Of a stretch of 64,000 bases of DNA, positions 8,633 to 16,658 are shown piece by piece (positions within the stretch are counted from its first letter, which is position 1; every line of letters begins with the position of its first letter). Under the pieces are notes generated by a model. It saw only the letters and a list, made by a program, of their open reading frames with translations, was not told where the DNA came from and ran no database searches. The stretch comes from Sphingomonas soli NBRC 100801 (GTDB taxonomy: Bacteria; Pseudomonadota; Alphaproteobacteria; Sphingomonadales; Sphingomonadaceae). The position numbers and the translations under genes were made by a program. The DNA lies in assembly GCF_001591025.1 (NCBI RefSeq), contig NZ_BCTZ01000007.1, positions 1-64,000 on the forward strand, written 5' to 3'.

Positions 8633-9631
8633 TCAGCCTCGGTTCGCCGCGAGCCATGATGGCACAGGCAGTCCCTTCGCCTCCAGCCACTCGCCATTAT
8701 ACAACGTTGAAAGATAACGAAATCCCGTGTCGCAAAGGATCGTCGCGATGCGCTTGCCCGGCCCCAGTTGCCGCGCAAGGCGGACTGCGCCGGCCACGTT
8801 GATCCCGGAAGACAGGCCCAGGCATAGCCCCTCCTCGCTCAACAGGCGGGCGACCCATTCCATCCCCTCGGCATCCGAGACGCGGAATTGCGTATCGATC
8901 GGCGCGCCTTCCAGATTGGCGGTGATCCGCCCCTGCCCGATCCCTTCGGCCACCGAACTTCCTTCGGCGCGAAGCTCGCCGCACGCATAATATTCGTAGA
9001 GCGCCGCGCCATGCGGGTCCGTCAGCGCGATGCAGATATTCTCGTCCCGGGCCTTGAGCCCCAGCCCCACGCCAGCGATCGTGCCCCCTGTGCCAGCCGA
9101 GCAGGTGAAGCCATGGATTCGGCCCTCCATCTGCTCCCATATCTCTTCCGCCGTGCCCAGGATATGCGCGCGGCGATTGGCGATATTGTCGAACTGGTTG
9201 GCCCAAACGGCATTGGGCGTCTCCTCGGCGATGCGGCGCGAGGTGTGAACGAAATGGCCGGGGTTCGAATAAGGCGCGGCCGGCACCAGCACGAGTTCGG
9301 CGCCCAGCGCGCGCAGCGTATCCATCTTCTCGCGCGATTGCGTTTCGGGCATCACGATGATGGTCTTGTAGCCCTTGGCGTTCGCAACCAGTGCCAGCCC
9401 GATGCCGGTATTGCCCGCGGTTCCTTCGACGATCGTCCCACCCGGTTCGATCTGCCCTCGCGCCTCCGCATCCTCGACGATCGAGAGCGCCGCGCGATCC
9501 TTTACCGAAGCGCCCGGGTTCGCGAACTCGCATTTGCCGTAAATGTCGCAGCCTGTGGCTTCGCTCGGGCCCTTCAGGCGCACCAGCGGAGTGTTGCCGA
9601 TCAGTGCGAGCGTGTCGGATGTCGTGTGCAT
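8633..9631 (-). CDS. cysK: Cysteine synthase A (O-acetylserine sulfhydrylase)
   Basis: A PLP-dependent fold-type II enzyme that makes cysteine from O-acetylserine and sulfide. The PLP lysine lies in NPGASVKDRAA near residue 46, the substrate loop reads EGTAGNTGIGLA, and the phosphate-binding glycine loop is SAGTGGTIAGVG. Length is about 332 residues. The start chosen is ATG at 9631 (MHTTSDTLALIGNTPLV), since IGNTPLV is the normal N-terminal motif; the open frame runs 31 codons further back. Cystathionine beta-synthase-like enzymes share these motifs, but there is no regulatory CBS domain. Confidence 0.88.
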   Translation of the reverse strand: MHTTSDTLALIGNTPLVRLKGPSEATGCDIYGKCEFANPGASVKDRAALSIVEDAEARGQIEPGGTIVEGTAGNTGIGLALVANAKGYKTIIVMPETQSREKMDTLRALGAELVLVPAAPYSNPGHFVHTSRRIAEETPNAVWANQFDNIANRRAHILGTAEEIWEQMEGRIHGFTCSAGTGGTIAGVGLGLKARDENICIALTDPHGAALYEYYACGELRAEGSSVAEGIGQGRITANLEGAPIDTQFRVSDAEGMEWVARLLSEEGLCLGLSSGINVAGAVRLARQLGPGKRIATILCDTGFRYLSTLYNGEWLEAKGLPVPSWLAANRG

Positions 9632-9755
9632 GCCGCCTAGATGGAGCGCATCGCCCCCGGGAGCAAGCAAGCGATGCTTATCGCAAGCCAATCGGATTTC
9701 TGTGCGATCCGGGCGACCAGGCAAGCGCTCAAAAGGTTCGGAAGCAGTTGGCCGA

Positions 9756-10085
9756 CTAGCGCGTGACGCCCGCCGCCTTCAGGTGCTTGTCGAGCCCGCC
9801 GAACAGCCACAGGAAGAACATCCGGTAATCGCTGAACAGTGACCAGAGCGGATAGGTGAATGTCGCCGGGCGGTTTTTCTCCACACCGAAATGCGCCGCC
9901 CAGGCGAATCCGTATCCCGAAAGCGGGACCAGCGCCCACCACCATCCGCCCGCTCCCAGCGCGATGAACAGGAACCACAGGCTGAGCACGGTGCCCACAT
10001 AGTGAATCGCCCGTGTCTGCGGCTTGGCATGCTCGCGCAGATAAAAGGGCCAGAATTCGCGATAGGTGGTGATGGTGCGGGCCAT
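9756..10085 (-). CDS. Mpo1-like / DUF962 membrane protein
   Basis: A 109-residue protein with three or four hydrophobic segments and the family pattern: [22 protein letters not shown] near the start and [34 protein letters not shown] later. The conserved histidines (EH, HY, HF) match Mpo1-type Fe(II) dioxygenases, which in yeast alpha-oxidise 2-hydroxy fatty acids from phytosphingosine. Activity of the bacterial members is not settled, so the role in lipid turnover is inference. It is transcribed divergently from the DNA glycosylase gene, with only about 20 bases between the two starts. Confidence 0.85.
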   Translation of the reverse strand: MARTITTYREFWPFYLREHAKPQTRAIHYVGTVLSLWFLFIALGAGGWWWALVPLSGYGFAWAAHFGVEKNRPATFTYPLWSLFSDYRMFFLWLFGGLDKHLKAAGVTR

Positions 10086-10107
10086 GTGCGCACGCTATCT
10101 CAGCCCT

Positions 10108-10602
10108 ATGGAGCCGCGCAAGCACAGCTTTCCGCCCGTCGTCGATCCCGCCGTCCGCCTGCTCGTGCTCGGCTCGCTTCCCGGCGAGCGCTCGCTGGCC
10201 GAGCAGCGCTATTACGCGCATCCGCAAAACCAGTTCTGGCGGCTCATCTCGCACGCCGCGGGCCGCGATCTCGCTCCCATTCCCTATGATGCGCGCCTGG
10301 ACGCATTGCTGGCGGCGCGCATTGGGCTATGGGACGCGGTCGCCAGCGCCACCCGTCCGGGCAGCACCGATGCCGCGCTCCGCGATATCGAGGGTCATGA
10401 TATTGCCGCGCTCGCCGTGTCCCTGCCCGATCTGCGCGCCATCGCGTTCAACGGCGGAACGGCGCTCCGCCACGGCCTGAAGCAGTTGGGTGAAACCGCC
10501 GCGCGCTACGAAATTGTGGCGCTTCCTTCCAGCAGCCCGCTTCACACGATCGGCCTTGCCGCCAAGCTCCCCGCCTGGGAGGGGCTTCGCCGATTCCTGT
10601 AA
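10108..10602 (+). CDS. DNA-deoxyinosine / uracil glycosylase of the UDG superfamily
   Basis: About 164 residues from ATG at 10108 (MEPRKHSFPPVV). The uracil-glycosylase fold motifs are present: motif 1 as LGSLPGERS with the YYAHPQNQFW segment after it, and motif 2 as PSSSPLHT. This is the small single-domain family annotated as DNA-deoxyinosine glycosylase, which removes deaminated bases in base-excision repair. The open frame begins 14 codons earlier in the divergent promoter. Separating hypoxanthine from uracil specificity needs an assay. Confidence 0.85.
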   Translation: MEPRKHSFPPVVDPAVRLLVLGSLPGERSLAEQRYYAHPQNQFWRLISHAAGRDLAPIPYDARLDALLAARIGLWDAVASATRPGSTDAALRDIEGHDIAALAVSLPDLRAIAFNGGTALRHGLKQLGETAARYEIVALPSSSPLHTIGLAAKLPAWEGLRRFL

Positions 10603-10835
10603 ATTGGGGCGCGCGGATCGCGCCGCGATGCAGCGGATTGGCGATCGCCGGATTAGCCGGCCGCGCGCGTCCGTCCGGCCAAATCACCGCCGGGCCAGCC
10701 TCAGGGAATGTCCGGACTCCGCCGATTCATCTTCGCGCAACAAAAGCTAAGCTATAACGCACCGCACAAAATAATGTGACTTTATATCACGAATCGCTTG
10801 ACGATACTTGCCCTGTCGGAGAAACCGGTCCCGCT

Positions 10836-11216
10836 ATGAACAAACTGCCTCTTATCGCCGCCGCCGCTGCGCTTCTGTCGCTTGCGGCTTGTGAAAACAA
10901 ACCCGAAGAAGTCAGCAGCATCTCGCCGGATCCGATGAAGACGGAACTCGCCAACCGCGCGCCGGTCGTGCTTCCGCCGTCGATCAGCGCGAGCAAGCAG
11001 ATGCGCTGCGGCGACAACAGCCTTGTGTTCGTCGATTTCTTCCAGGGCGACACTCAGGTTCAGGTCCGCACCGCCAAGGACGGCGCAGGCACGATCCTGA
11101 AGGCCCCCGCGGCTGGCGAACCCTATGTGGCGGAGGGCGGCTACAAGCTGACCGGTACGCCCAAGAGCGCCACGGTAGTCACGCCGAACGAAGGCACGCG
11201 CACCTGCAAGGCGTAA
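10836..11216 (+). CDS. Small lipoprotein of unknown function
   Basis: About 126 residues from ATG at 10836. A lipoprotein signal (MNKLPLIAAAAALLSLAAC) ends in a lipobox with Cys19, so the mature protein is membrane-anchored. The rest contains two further cysteines (MRCGDNS and TRTCKA at the very C-terminus) that could form a disulfide, and a small beta-rich domain resembling membrane-bound lysozyme-inhibitor-like folds. That resemblance is only an impression. It is a single gene with its own terminator just downstream. Confidence 0.8.
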   Translation: MNKLPLIAAAAALLSLAACENKPEEVSSISPDPMKTELANRAPVVLPPSISASKQMRCGDNSLVFVDFFQGDTQVQVRTAKDGAGTILKAPAAGEPYVAEGGYKLTGTPKSATVVTPNEGTRTCKA

Positions 11217-11241
11217 GCTCTTCGCTTTCTCACCAATTTCA

Positions 11242-11272
11242 GGGCCGGCGGAGATTTCCGCCGGCCCTTTTT
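11242..11272 (+). terminator. Rho-independent terminator
   Basis: GGGCCGGCGGA at 11242-11252 pairs perfectly with TCCGCCGGCCC at 11257-11267 around a four-base loop, followed by five T. It ends the lipoprotein transcript before aat. Confidence 0.9.
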
Positions 11273-11313
11273 CATGCCAGCTTGGCTGTTGATGCAGATC
11301 CGGGCATGAAGCG

Positions 11314-12060
11314 ATGAGCCGTCCCCTCCCCCCCAAATTCGAGCTCGATCCCGATCTCGTGCTGCGCGCCTATGCGATGGGCGTGTTCCCGATGGCGGAT
11401 CACCGGCAGGCCCCCAATGTCTATTGGGTCGAGCCCAAACTGCGCGGCATCCTTCCGCTCGATCGCTTCCGTCTTTCGCGCTCGCTCAGGAAGACGATCC
11501 TCGCCGACCGCTTTCGCGTCACGGTCGATCAGGCGTTCCAGCAGATCATGCAACTCTGCGCCGAATCCACCAGCGATCGCCCGGATACCTGGATCAACGG
11601 GCCGATCGAGCGGGCATTTGTCGAGCTGCACCGCCGCGGCTTCGCACATTCGATCGAATGCTGGGACGGAGATCGCCTGGCCGGCGGGCTATACGGACTG
11701 GCGCTCGGCCGCGCATTCTTCGGCGAATCGATGGTGACGCGCGTCCGCGACGCATCGAAGGTCGCGTTCGCCCACCTGGTCGCGCGGCTGAAGGCGGGCG
11801 GCTTCACCTTGCTCGATTGCCAGTTCCAGACCGATCATCTCGCCACGCTGGGCGCGATCGAAGTGCCGCGCGACGATTATGTCGCGTTGCTGGTGTCCGC
11901 CTTGGGCGAAGATTCGGCGGGGCTCGCAGCGGGCTCGCCATCCGTCTCCGGCGACTTTTTCTCGCTCGACCGCGCGCCCGATCCGGCAGAAGGCGCCGAA
12001 ACCGTATCCGGCCCGCTATCCTTGAAAGTCATCGCGCAGCTCTTGGGCCACACATCGTAG
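11314..12060 (+). CDS. aat: Leucyl/phenylalanyl-tRNA--protein transferase
   Basis: Aat appends Leu or Phe from aminoacyl-tRNA to N-terminal Lys/Arg of proteins, marking them for ClpSP degradation. The core pattern is clear: LRAYAMGVFPMAD, VYWVEPKLRGILPLDRF, GLYGLALGRAFFGESM and LLDCQFQTDHLATLGAIEVPR. At 248 residues it is slightly longer than usual: about 45 residues after the conserved end are low-complexity and are encoded in DNA that also codes, on the other strand, for the C-terminus of the DUF2155 protein. Confidence 0.95.
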   Translation: MSRPLPPKFELDPDLVLRAYAMGVFPMADHRQAPNVYWVEPKLRGILPLDRFRLSRSLRKTILADRFRVTVDQAFQQIMQLCAESTSDRPDTWINGPIERAFVELHRRGFAHSIECWDGDRLAGGLYGLALGRAFFGESMVTRVRDASKVAFAHLVARLKAGGFTLLDCQFQTDHLATLGAIEVPRDDYVALLVSALGEDSAGLAAGSPSVSGDFFSLDRAPDPAEGAETVSGPLSLKVIAQLLGHTS

Positions 12061-12515
12061 ATTCCGTGCTGGACCACGTTGAGCGCCGGACGCTCCTTGA
12101 ACAGCCAGCCCGAAAAGACACGGATCCATTTCTTGTCGAGCTGCTCGACATCGACCTGGACGAACGCGCCGGTCAGCTGGTCTTGCTCCCAGGGCGCGGT
12201 CTTGTCGCATGCGCGCAGGCGCACGATCACATTGTCGATCCGCACTGCCTGGCCCGGCTTGAGCTTGAACTCGCGGGTTACCCCGTTGCGCTTGTTGAGG
12301 ATGCCGAGCACGGCCTCACGCTCCGCCATCGGAGTCGCGGCTGCATCTTCCACGCTGCCATCGGCGCGTACGCTGATGACCTCCGCATCGTCGGTGCGGC
12401 CGGCACCGGTGGTGACCACCTCATCGGTCGCCGCATTGTTTCCCGCGCCGCCGCCGGTGCACGCAGCCGTTGCAAGCGCCAGCAACGCGGCTGCATGCGG
12501 GCCGCGAAAATTCAT
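11877..12515 (-). CDS. DUF2155 domain protein, probable lipoprotein
   Basis: A 212-residue exported protein: signal MNFRGPHAAALLALATAAC gives a lipobox with Cys19, then a low-complexity linker, then the DUF2155 domain (VLGILNKRNGVTREFKLKPGQ, VIVRLRACDKTAPWEQ, IRVFSGWLFKERPALNVVQHGIYDVW). The family is almost confined to alphaproteobacteria and usually lies beside the NDUFA12 gene, as here; its function is unknown. The start overlaps the NDUFA12 stop (ATGA). The last 61 codons or so are a Ser/Ala/Glu tail overlapping the end of aat on the other strand. Confidence 0.9.
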   Translation of the reverse strand: MNFRGPHAAALLALATAACTGGGAGNNAATDEVVTTGAGRTDDAEVISVRADGSVEDAAATPMAEREAVLGILNKRNGVTREFKLKPGQAVRIDNVIVRLRACDKTAPWEQDQLTGAFVQVDVEQLDKKWIRVFSGWLFKERPALNVVQHGIYDVWPKSCAMTFKDSGPDTVSAPSAGSGARSSEKKSPETDGEPAASPAESSPKADTSNAT

Positions 12516-12904
12516 GCGCCGGGGGTCCAGGCCTCGTAATCGCCGGTGGCCGCGGCGCGGCGTGCGCCCTTTTCCAGCGCGCCGGGCGGGCGATAGGCCA
12601 GCTCAGTGCCGGTGAGGTTGGCTTCGGCCTGCTTCTCCCACGCGCGCGGTGCGGGAAGCGCCGCGTCGGGCGCTTCATCGATCTGGTGATGGAGCCAGCT
12701 GAACCATTCGGGCGGGACACGGCTGGCGTCGTTCGCGCCGCTATAGATCACCCAGCGGCGAGGCAGACCGTTCGCATCGCTTCCGCCCTGCCAATAGACG
12801 TTGCCGAGCGCGTCTTCGCCAATCCTGTCCTTGCCGCGCAGGCCCATCCAGGTGCCGAAGGTGGCGCCTTCCCACCAAGTGAACGCGTTCTTGAAGATAC
12901 CCAT
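12512..12904 (-). CDS. NADH:ubiquinone oxidoreductase accessory subunit NDUFA12
   Basis: About 130 residues from ATG at 12904 (MGIFKNAFTWWEGATFGTW). The family signature is visible: GNVYWQGG followed by RRWVIYSGANDASRVPPEWFSWLHH, then a C-terminal region ending in YEAWTP. NDUFA12 (B17.2) is an accessory subunit of complex I shared by mitochondria and alphaproteobacteria, and so supports the taxonomic call. It lies in the string cold-shock protein, DUF192, NDUFA12, DUF2155, all on the minus strand. Confidence 0.93.
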   Translation of the reverse strand: MGIFKNAFTWWEGATFGTWMGLRGKDRIGEDALGNVYWQGGSDANGLPRRWVIYSGANDASRVPPEWFSWLHHQIDEAPDAALPAPRAWEKQAEANLTGTELAYRPPGALEKGARRAAATGDYEAWTPGA

Positions 12905-12983
12905 GCCTGCGCGATTAGCGGCGCGCGCAACGTGAGGCAATGCAGAAGCGCGCGCGTGCCAAATCCCTATCCAGTCACCGGCC

Positions 12984-13469
12984 CTACCAGGTCACCTTGT
13001 CGCCGGGCGCGATGCCAAGCTCAGCCGCCTTGCCGCCATTGATCTCGAGCACAGCGCTCACTGGCTCGCCCGATTTCACCGGCTCTTCCGAATAGGGGAC
13101 GGTATTATCCGCGATCGAGGCGATCGTGCCGTCGGGGCGGATAAAGATGATGTCGAGCGGGCTCGGCGTGTTCTTCATCCAGAAGCTCGCCTCGCGCGGG
13201 CCGCCGCCTTCCGCGGGATAAGGGGTGAAGATCATGCCGCCATCGGCCGGGATGCCGGTGCGGAACATCAGCCCGCGCTCCTGCTCGGCAGCAGTGCGCG
13301 CGACATCGACGTTGAAGACCCGGTCACCGCTTTTGGTTTGCACCGTCACGGTCAGCCGGGCCGCATTGGCCTCAACACCGGCACTGGCCCCCGCATCGCT
13401 CTTACATGCCGCGTTGCCGAGCAAAGCCAATGCGGCAAGCGCCGCTGCAATCCCACGCTTCGGAATCAT
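12984..13469 (-). CDS. DUF192 lipoprotein
   Basis: 161 residues. A lipoprotein signal (LAALALLGNAAC) precedes the DUF192 core: VFNVDVARTAAEQERGLMFR, SFWMKNTPSPLDIIFI and a C-terminal VLEINGGKAAELGI. The fold is a small beta barrel found secreted in bacteria and archaea; its role is not known. The gene starts six bases after the cold-shock gene ends, so the two are almost certainly cotranscribed. Confidence 0.9.
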   Translation of the reverse strand: MIPKRGIAAALAALALLGNAACKSDAGASAGVEANAARLTVTVQTKSGDRVFNVDVARTAAEQERGLMFRTGIPADGGMIFTPYPAEGGGPREASFWMKNTPSPLDIIFIRPDGTIASIADNTVPYSEEPVKSGEPVSAVLEINGGKAAELGIAPGDKVTW

Positions 13470-13475
13470 GATACT

Positions 13476-14060
13476 CTAACCGGTCCTTTCGACCGCCACA
13501 GCGAGCGGCCCCTTATCGCCATCGACGATACGTGCCCGAAGGGGCTGACCGGCCTCGATCTCATCGATTCCGGCGCGGCGCAGCGTCTCCATATGGACAA
13601 ATATATCCGCCGAGTCGCTTCCACGCACCAGAAATCCGTAACCTTTCAGCCGATTGAACCATTTTACCGTGACCGGCTCGAATTCTCCGGCGGAGGCAAT
13701 CATCTCGAGCCGGTCCGATCGTTCCGGCGCGCGCTTCGGCACCTCTACGGCTTCGCTCAGGTCGATCGACCGAATCTCGCGCGCCTGCAGACCGCGATTG
13801 CGCTGCACTGCGGTGCATTGCACCCGCGCCCCTTCGGGCAGGCTGCGGCGGCCATGCTCCTGCAGCACGGTGAAATGAATCAGGATGTCGCCGACGCCCT
13901 CGTCGTCAGCAACAAGAAAACCAAATCCCCTCGTGACATCGAACCATTTGACTACGCCAGAGTAAACCTGCCCCCCGGATGCCGCATCGGCATCGAACGC
14001 ATTATTTACCGGCGACTCAACGGCGAAGTCTCTCGACGCAAGCTGCGGGTCAGCACGCAT
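13476..14060 (-). CDS. Tandem cold-shock-domain protein
   Basis: About 194 residues with two CspA-type domains. The first contains [19 protein letters not shown] with an [11 protein letters not shown]2-like strand, the second [19 protein letters not shown] with DIFVHMETL. These bind single-stranded RNA or DNA and act as RNA chaperones. Two-domain cold-shock proteins are typical of alphaproteobacteria, where they take part in stress or stationary-phase adaptation. ATG at 14060 has GGGGGA eight bases upstream; an ATG six bases earlier is possible. It heads a probable four-gene operon with DUF192, NDUFA12 and DUF2155. Confidence 0.93.
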   Translation of the reverse strand: MRADPQLASRDFAVESPVNNAFDADAASGGQVYSGVVKWFDVTRGFGFLVADDEGVGDILIHFTVLQEHGRRSLPEGARVQCTAVQRNRGLQAREIRSIDLSEAVEVPKRAPERSDRLEMIASAGEFEPVTVKWFNRLKGYGFLVRGSDSADIFVHMETLRRAGIDEIEAGQPLRARIVDGDKGPLAVAVERTG

Positions 14061-14132
14061 TATCATTGTCCCCCAGCGGAGAACTTTAACACAAGATTTT
14101 CCATAAATGGAATTGCTTTGTATCAATCGGGC

Positions 14133-14669
14133 CTAACCGGCCTCCAGCAAAGCTTCCGGATCGTCTCCCGGCATCATTTTTACAATTTTCCAGACCAGCG
14201 CGGGCGCGTGCCCCGCCCGCATCATCGCAGCGACCTGCTTTTCCTGTTGCGGGCGGTCCGCAACCTCGCGGGCATAGGGTCCGATCCGCTTTCGCCGGGC
14301 AAAGGCGATGGCGCTGGCAGCCGTGTTTTCCTCGATGATCGGCGCGACCGCCTCGGCATCCTCGGCCTCTATCCCGTCGAAATGCAGCGCCTGGATCACG
14401 CGGCGCGCGCCCAGCCCGCGCCGCCCCATCGCCCCGGCCCTGGATTCGGCAAAGGCGCGATCGTCGACATAGCCGAGATCGGCCATGCGCTGGGCGAGCG
14501 CGACCACATCCGGAGGCGTCTCCCCACCCCACCCCCGCTCGCGGATCTTTCGGCGCAGATAATCGCTCAGCTTGCCGCGCGTGGTGGCGTAGCGCTCGAC
14601 ATAGCGGAGCGCGAACCACTCCAGATCAGAGGGGCTTAAAGGGGCAAGAGGGCGTCTGCTCCGTTGCAT
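14133..14669 (-). CDS. recX: Regulatory protein RecX
   Basis: RecX binds RecA filaments and modulates recombinase and SOS activity. The product of about 178 residues shows the three-helix repeat pattern of the family: LRYVERYATTRGKLSDYLRRKIRERG, DLGYVDDRAFAESRAGAMGRRGLGARRVIQAL and a further C-terminal repeat. The sequence is quite diverged but the arrangement is convincing. ATG at 14669 (MQRSRRPLAPLSP) is the preferred start; the frame is open 16 codons upstream. recA is not in the window. It is divergent from the acyl-AMP ligase gene. Confidence 0.88.
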   Translation of the reverse strand: MQRSRRPLAPLSPSDLEWFALRYVERYATTRGKLSDYLRRKIRERGWGGETPPDVVALAQRMADLGYVDDRAFAESRAGAMGRRGLGARRVIQALHFDGIEAEDAEAVAPIIEENTAASAIAFARRKRIGPYAREVADRPQQEKQVAAMMRAGHAPALVWKIVKMMPGDDPEALLEAG

Positions 14670-14788
14670 GCGCCATGATTGTGCCACAGTGGCAACGGAT
14701 TTTGAACGCCAGTGCATTGCAGAGGCTATTGTAATTTTTTACGTCGTGGGGGCACGGCGAGCCTTCAGACAGGGCCACGGACAAAAGC

Positions 14789-16558
14789 ATGAATTTGGAA
14801 GTTTCGGGATCGCACGAGACCAGCGCGGACCAGGCAAAGCCGGTACCGACCCCTACGGATGACACTCTGCCGCGCCGTCTGGCCGACTTCCCCACGCTGG
14901 GCGAAGCGCTGGATTATGCCGCGCAAGGCGTTCGCGGACTCAATTTTCACGACGCACGCGGTACGCTCGTGCGCCCCTATCCCTATTCGGAGCTGCGCGC
15001 CGATGCGCTGGATCAGGCGCGCCGCCTGATCGCTGCCGGTGTAAAGCCGCAGGACCGTATCGCGCTGATCGCCGAGACGGGTCCCGAATTCGCCTCGCTG
15101 TTCTTCGGCGCGGTATATGCGGGCGCATGGCCGGTGCCGCTGCCTTTGCCCACCAGTTTCGGCGGCGCGCAAAGCTATATCGATCAGCTCTCGGTCCAGT
15201 TGCAGAGCAGCGATCCGCGCATGCTCATCTATCCGCCCGAAATCGGCGCTATGTGTGCTGAGGCCGCTCGCCAGTGCAATGTCGAGGGCATCGCATGGGA
15301 CGAATTTGCGACTCGCGAAGCACCGGGGGTCGAACTGCCCAAGGCGGAGCCGTCGGACATCGCCTATCTGCAATATTCGAGCGGCTCGACCCGTTTTCCG
15401 CATGGCGTGGCGATCACGCACAAGGCGCTGCTCCACAATCTCTCCGCGCATTCGCACGGCATGCATCTGGGCGAAGGCGACCGCGTCGTATCGTGGCTGC
15501 CCTGGTATCACGACATGGGGCTGGTGGGCTGCCTGCTCGGCCTCATCGCCAATCAGGTATCGTGCGACTATCTGAAGACAGAGGATTTCGCCCGCCGTCC
15601 GCTGGCCTGGCTCGATCTGATCAGCCGCAATCCCGGCACTTCGATGAGCTATTCGCCCACATTCGGCTACGATATCTGCGCGCGCCGCATGTCGAGCCAG
15701 ACCAAGGCGAGCGACCGCTTCGATCTCAGTCGCTGGCGCGTCGCAGGCAACGGTGCCGACATGATCCGTCCGGATGTGATGCAGGCGTTCGTCGATGCCT
15801 TCGCCGATGCCGGGTTCAAGGCCAGCGCCTTCGTTCCCAGCTACGGCCTCGCCGAAGCGACGCTCGCCGTCTCGATCATGCCTCCGGGAGAGGGCATCCA
15901 GGTCGAGCTGGTCGAGGAAACCCAGCTTTCGGGCGGCGTCTCGCGAGAGGATCGCCCACAGCGCTACCGCGCCATCGTCAATTGCGGCAAGGCCGCGCGC
16001 GACATGGAAATCCAGGTGCGCGAGGAAGACGGCACGCCGCTGCCCGACAAGGCGATCGGCAAGGTCTGGTGCCGTGGCCCCAGCGTTATGGTCGGCTATT
16101 TCCGCGATCAGGAAGCGACCGATGCCTGCCTGGTTGATGGCTGGCTCGATACCGGCGACATGGGCTATCTCTCTGACGGCTATATCTACATCGTCGGCCG
16201 GGCGAAGGACATGATCATCATCAACGGCAAGAACCACTGGCCCCAGGATATCGAATGGGCCGTGGAGCAGTTGCCGGCGTTCAAGCAGGGCGATGTCGCC
16301 GCCTTCGCGATCACCACGCCGGGCGGCGAGGAAACCCCCGCCGTGCTCGTCCAGTGTCGCACCTCGGACGAGAAGGAGCGCGTTCGCCTGCGCGACGAGA
16401 TCCGCGAGCGCGTCCGCACCGTCACCGGCATGAATTGCGTAATCGAACTGGTGCCTCCGCGCACCCTGCCGCGCACCAGCTCGGGCAAGCTTTCGCGGGC
16501 AAAGGCGCGCAACCTCTACCTCAACGGCGAGATTAAGCCCTACGATTTGGCGGCGTAG
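14789..16558 (+). CDS. Fatty acyl-AMP ligase (ANL superfamily)
   Basis: 589 residues of the adenylate-forming superfamily. The P-loop-like motif reads YLQYSSGSTRFPHGVAITH, then WLPWYHDMGLVGCLL, the ATP-binding SYGLAEATLAVS, LDTGDMGYLSDGYIYIVGRAKDMIIINGKNHWPQDIE, and the catalytic lysine near TSSGKLSRAKA. Fatty acyl-AMP ligases activate fatty acids for transfer to acyl-carrier proteins or synthases rather than to CoA; the FAAL-type core and strong WPQDIE motif fit that class, but the choice against acyl-CoA synthetase is from motif impression. It stands alone; no carrier protein or synthase lies next to it. In sphingomonads such a gene could feed sphingolipid or lipid-tail synthesis. Confidence 0.85.
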   Translation: MNLEVSGSHETSADQAKPVPTPTDDTLPRRLADFPTLGEALDYAAQGVRGLNFHDARGTLVRPYPYSELRADALDQARRLIAAGVKPQDRIALIAETGPEFASLFFGAVYAGAWPVPLPLPTSFGGAQSYIDQLSVQLQSSDPRMLIYPPEIGAMCAEAARQCNVEGIAWDEFATREAPGVELPKAEPSDIAYLQYSSGSTRFPHGVAITHKALLHNLSAHSHGMHLGEGDRVVSWLPWYHDMGLVGCLLGLIANQVSCDYLKTEDFARRPLAWLDLISRNPGTSMSYSPTFGYDICARRMSSQTKASDRFDLSRWRVAGNGADMIRPDVMQAFVDAFADAGFKASAFVPSYGLAEATLAVSIMPPGEGIQVELVEETQLSGGVSREDRPQRYRAIVNCGKAARDMEIQVREEDGTPLPDKAIGKVWCRGPSVMVGYFRDQEATDACLVDGWLDTGDMGYLSDGYIYIVGRAKDMIIINGKNHWPQDIEWAVEQLPAFKQGDVAAFAITTPGGEETPAVLVQCRTSDEKERVRLRDEIRERVRTVTGMNCVIELVPPRTLPRTSSGKLSRAKARNLYLNGEIKPYDLAA

Positions 16559-16658
16559 GAACCGCAGCGCTCTCCCCACAAAGCGCGCACTCAAAAATAT
16601 CCTTCCCCGCACCCGAACCTAACCTCTCGCTAACCTCCCCTCCGGTACATTCCGGAGT

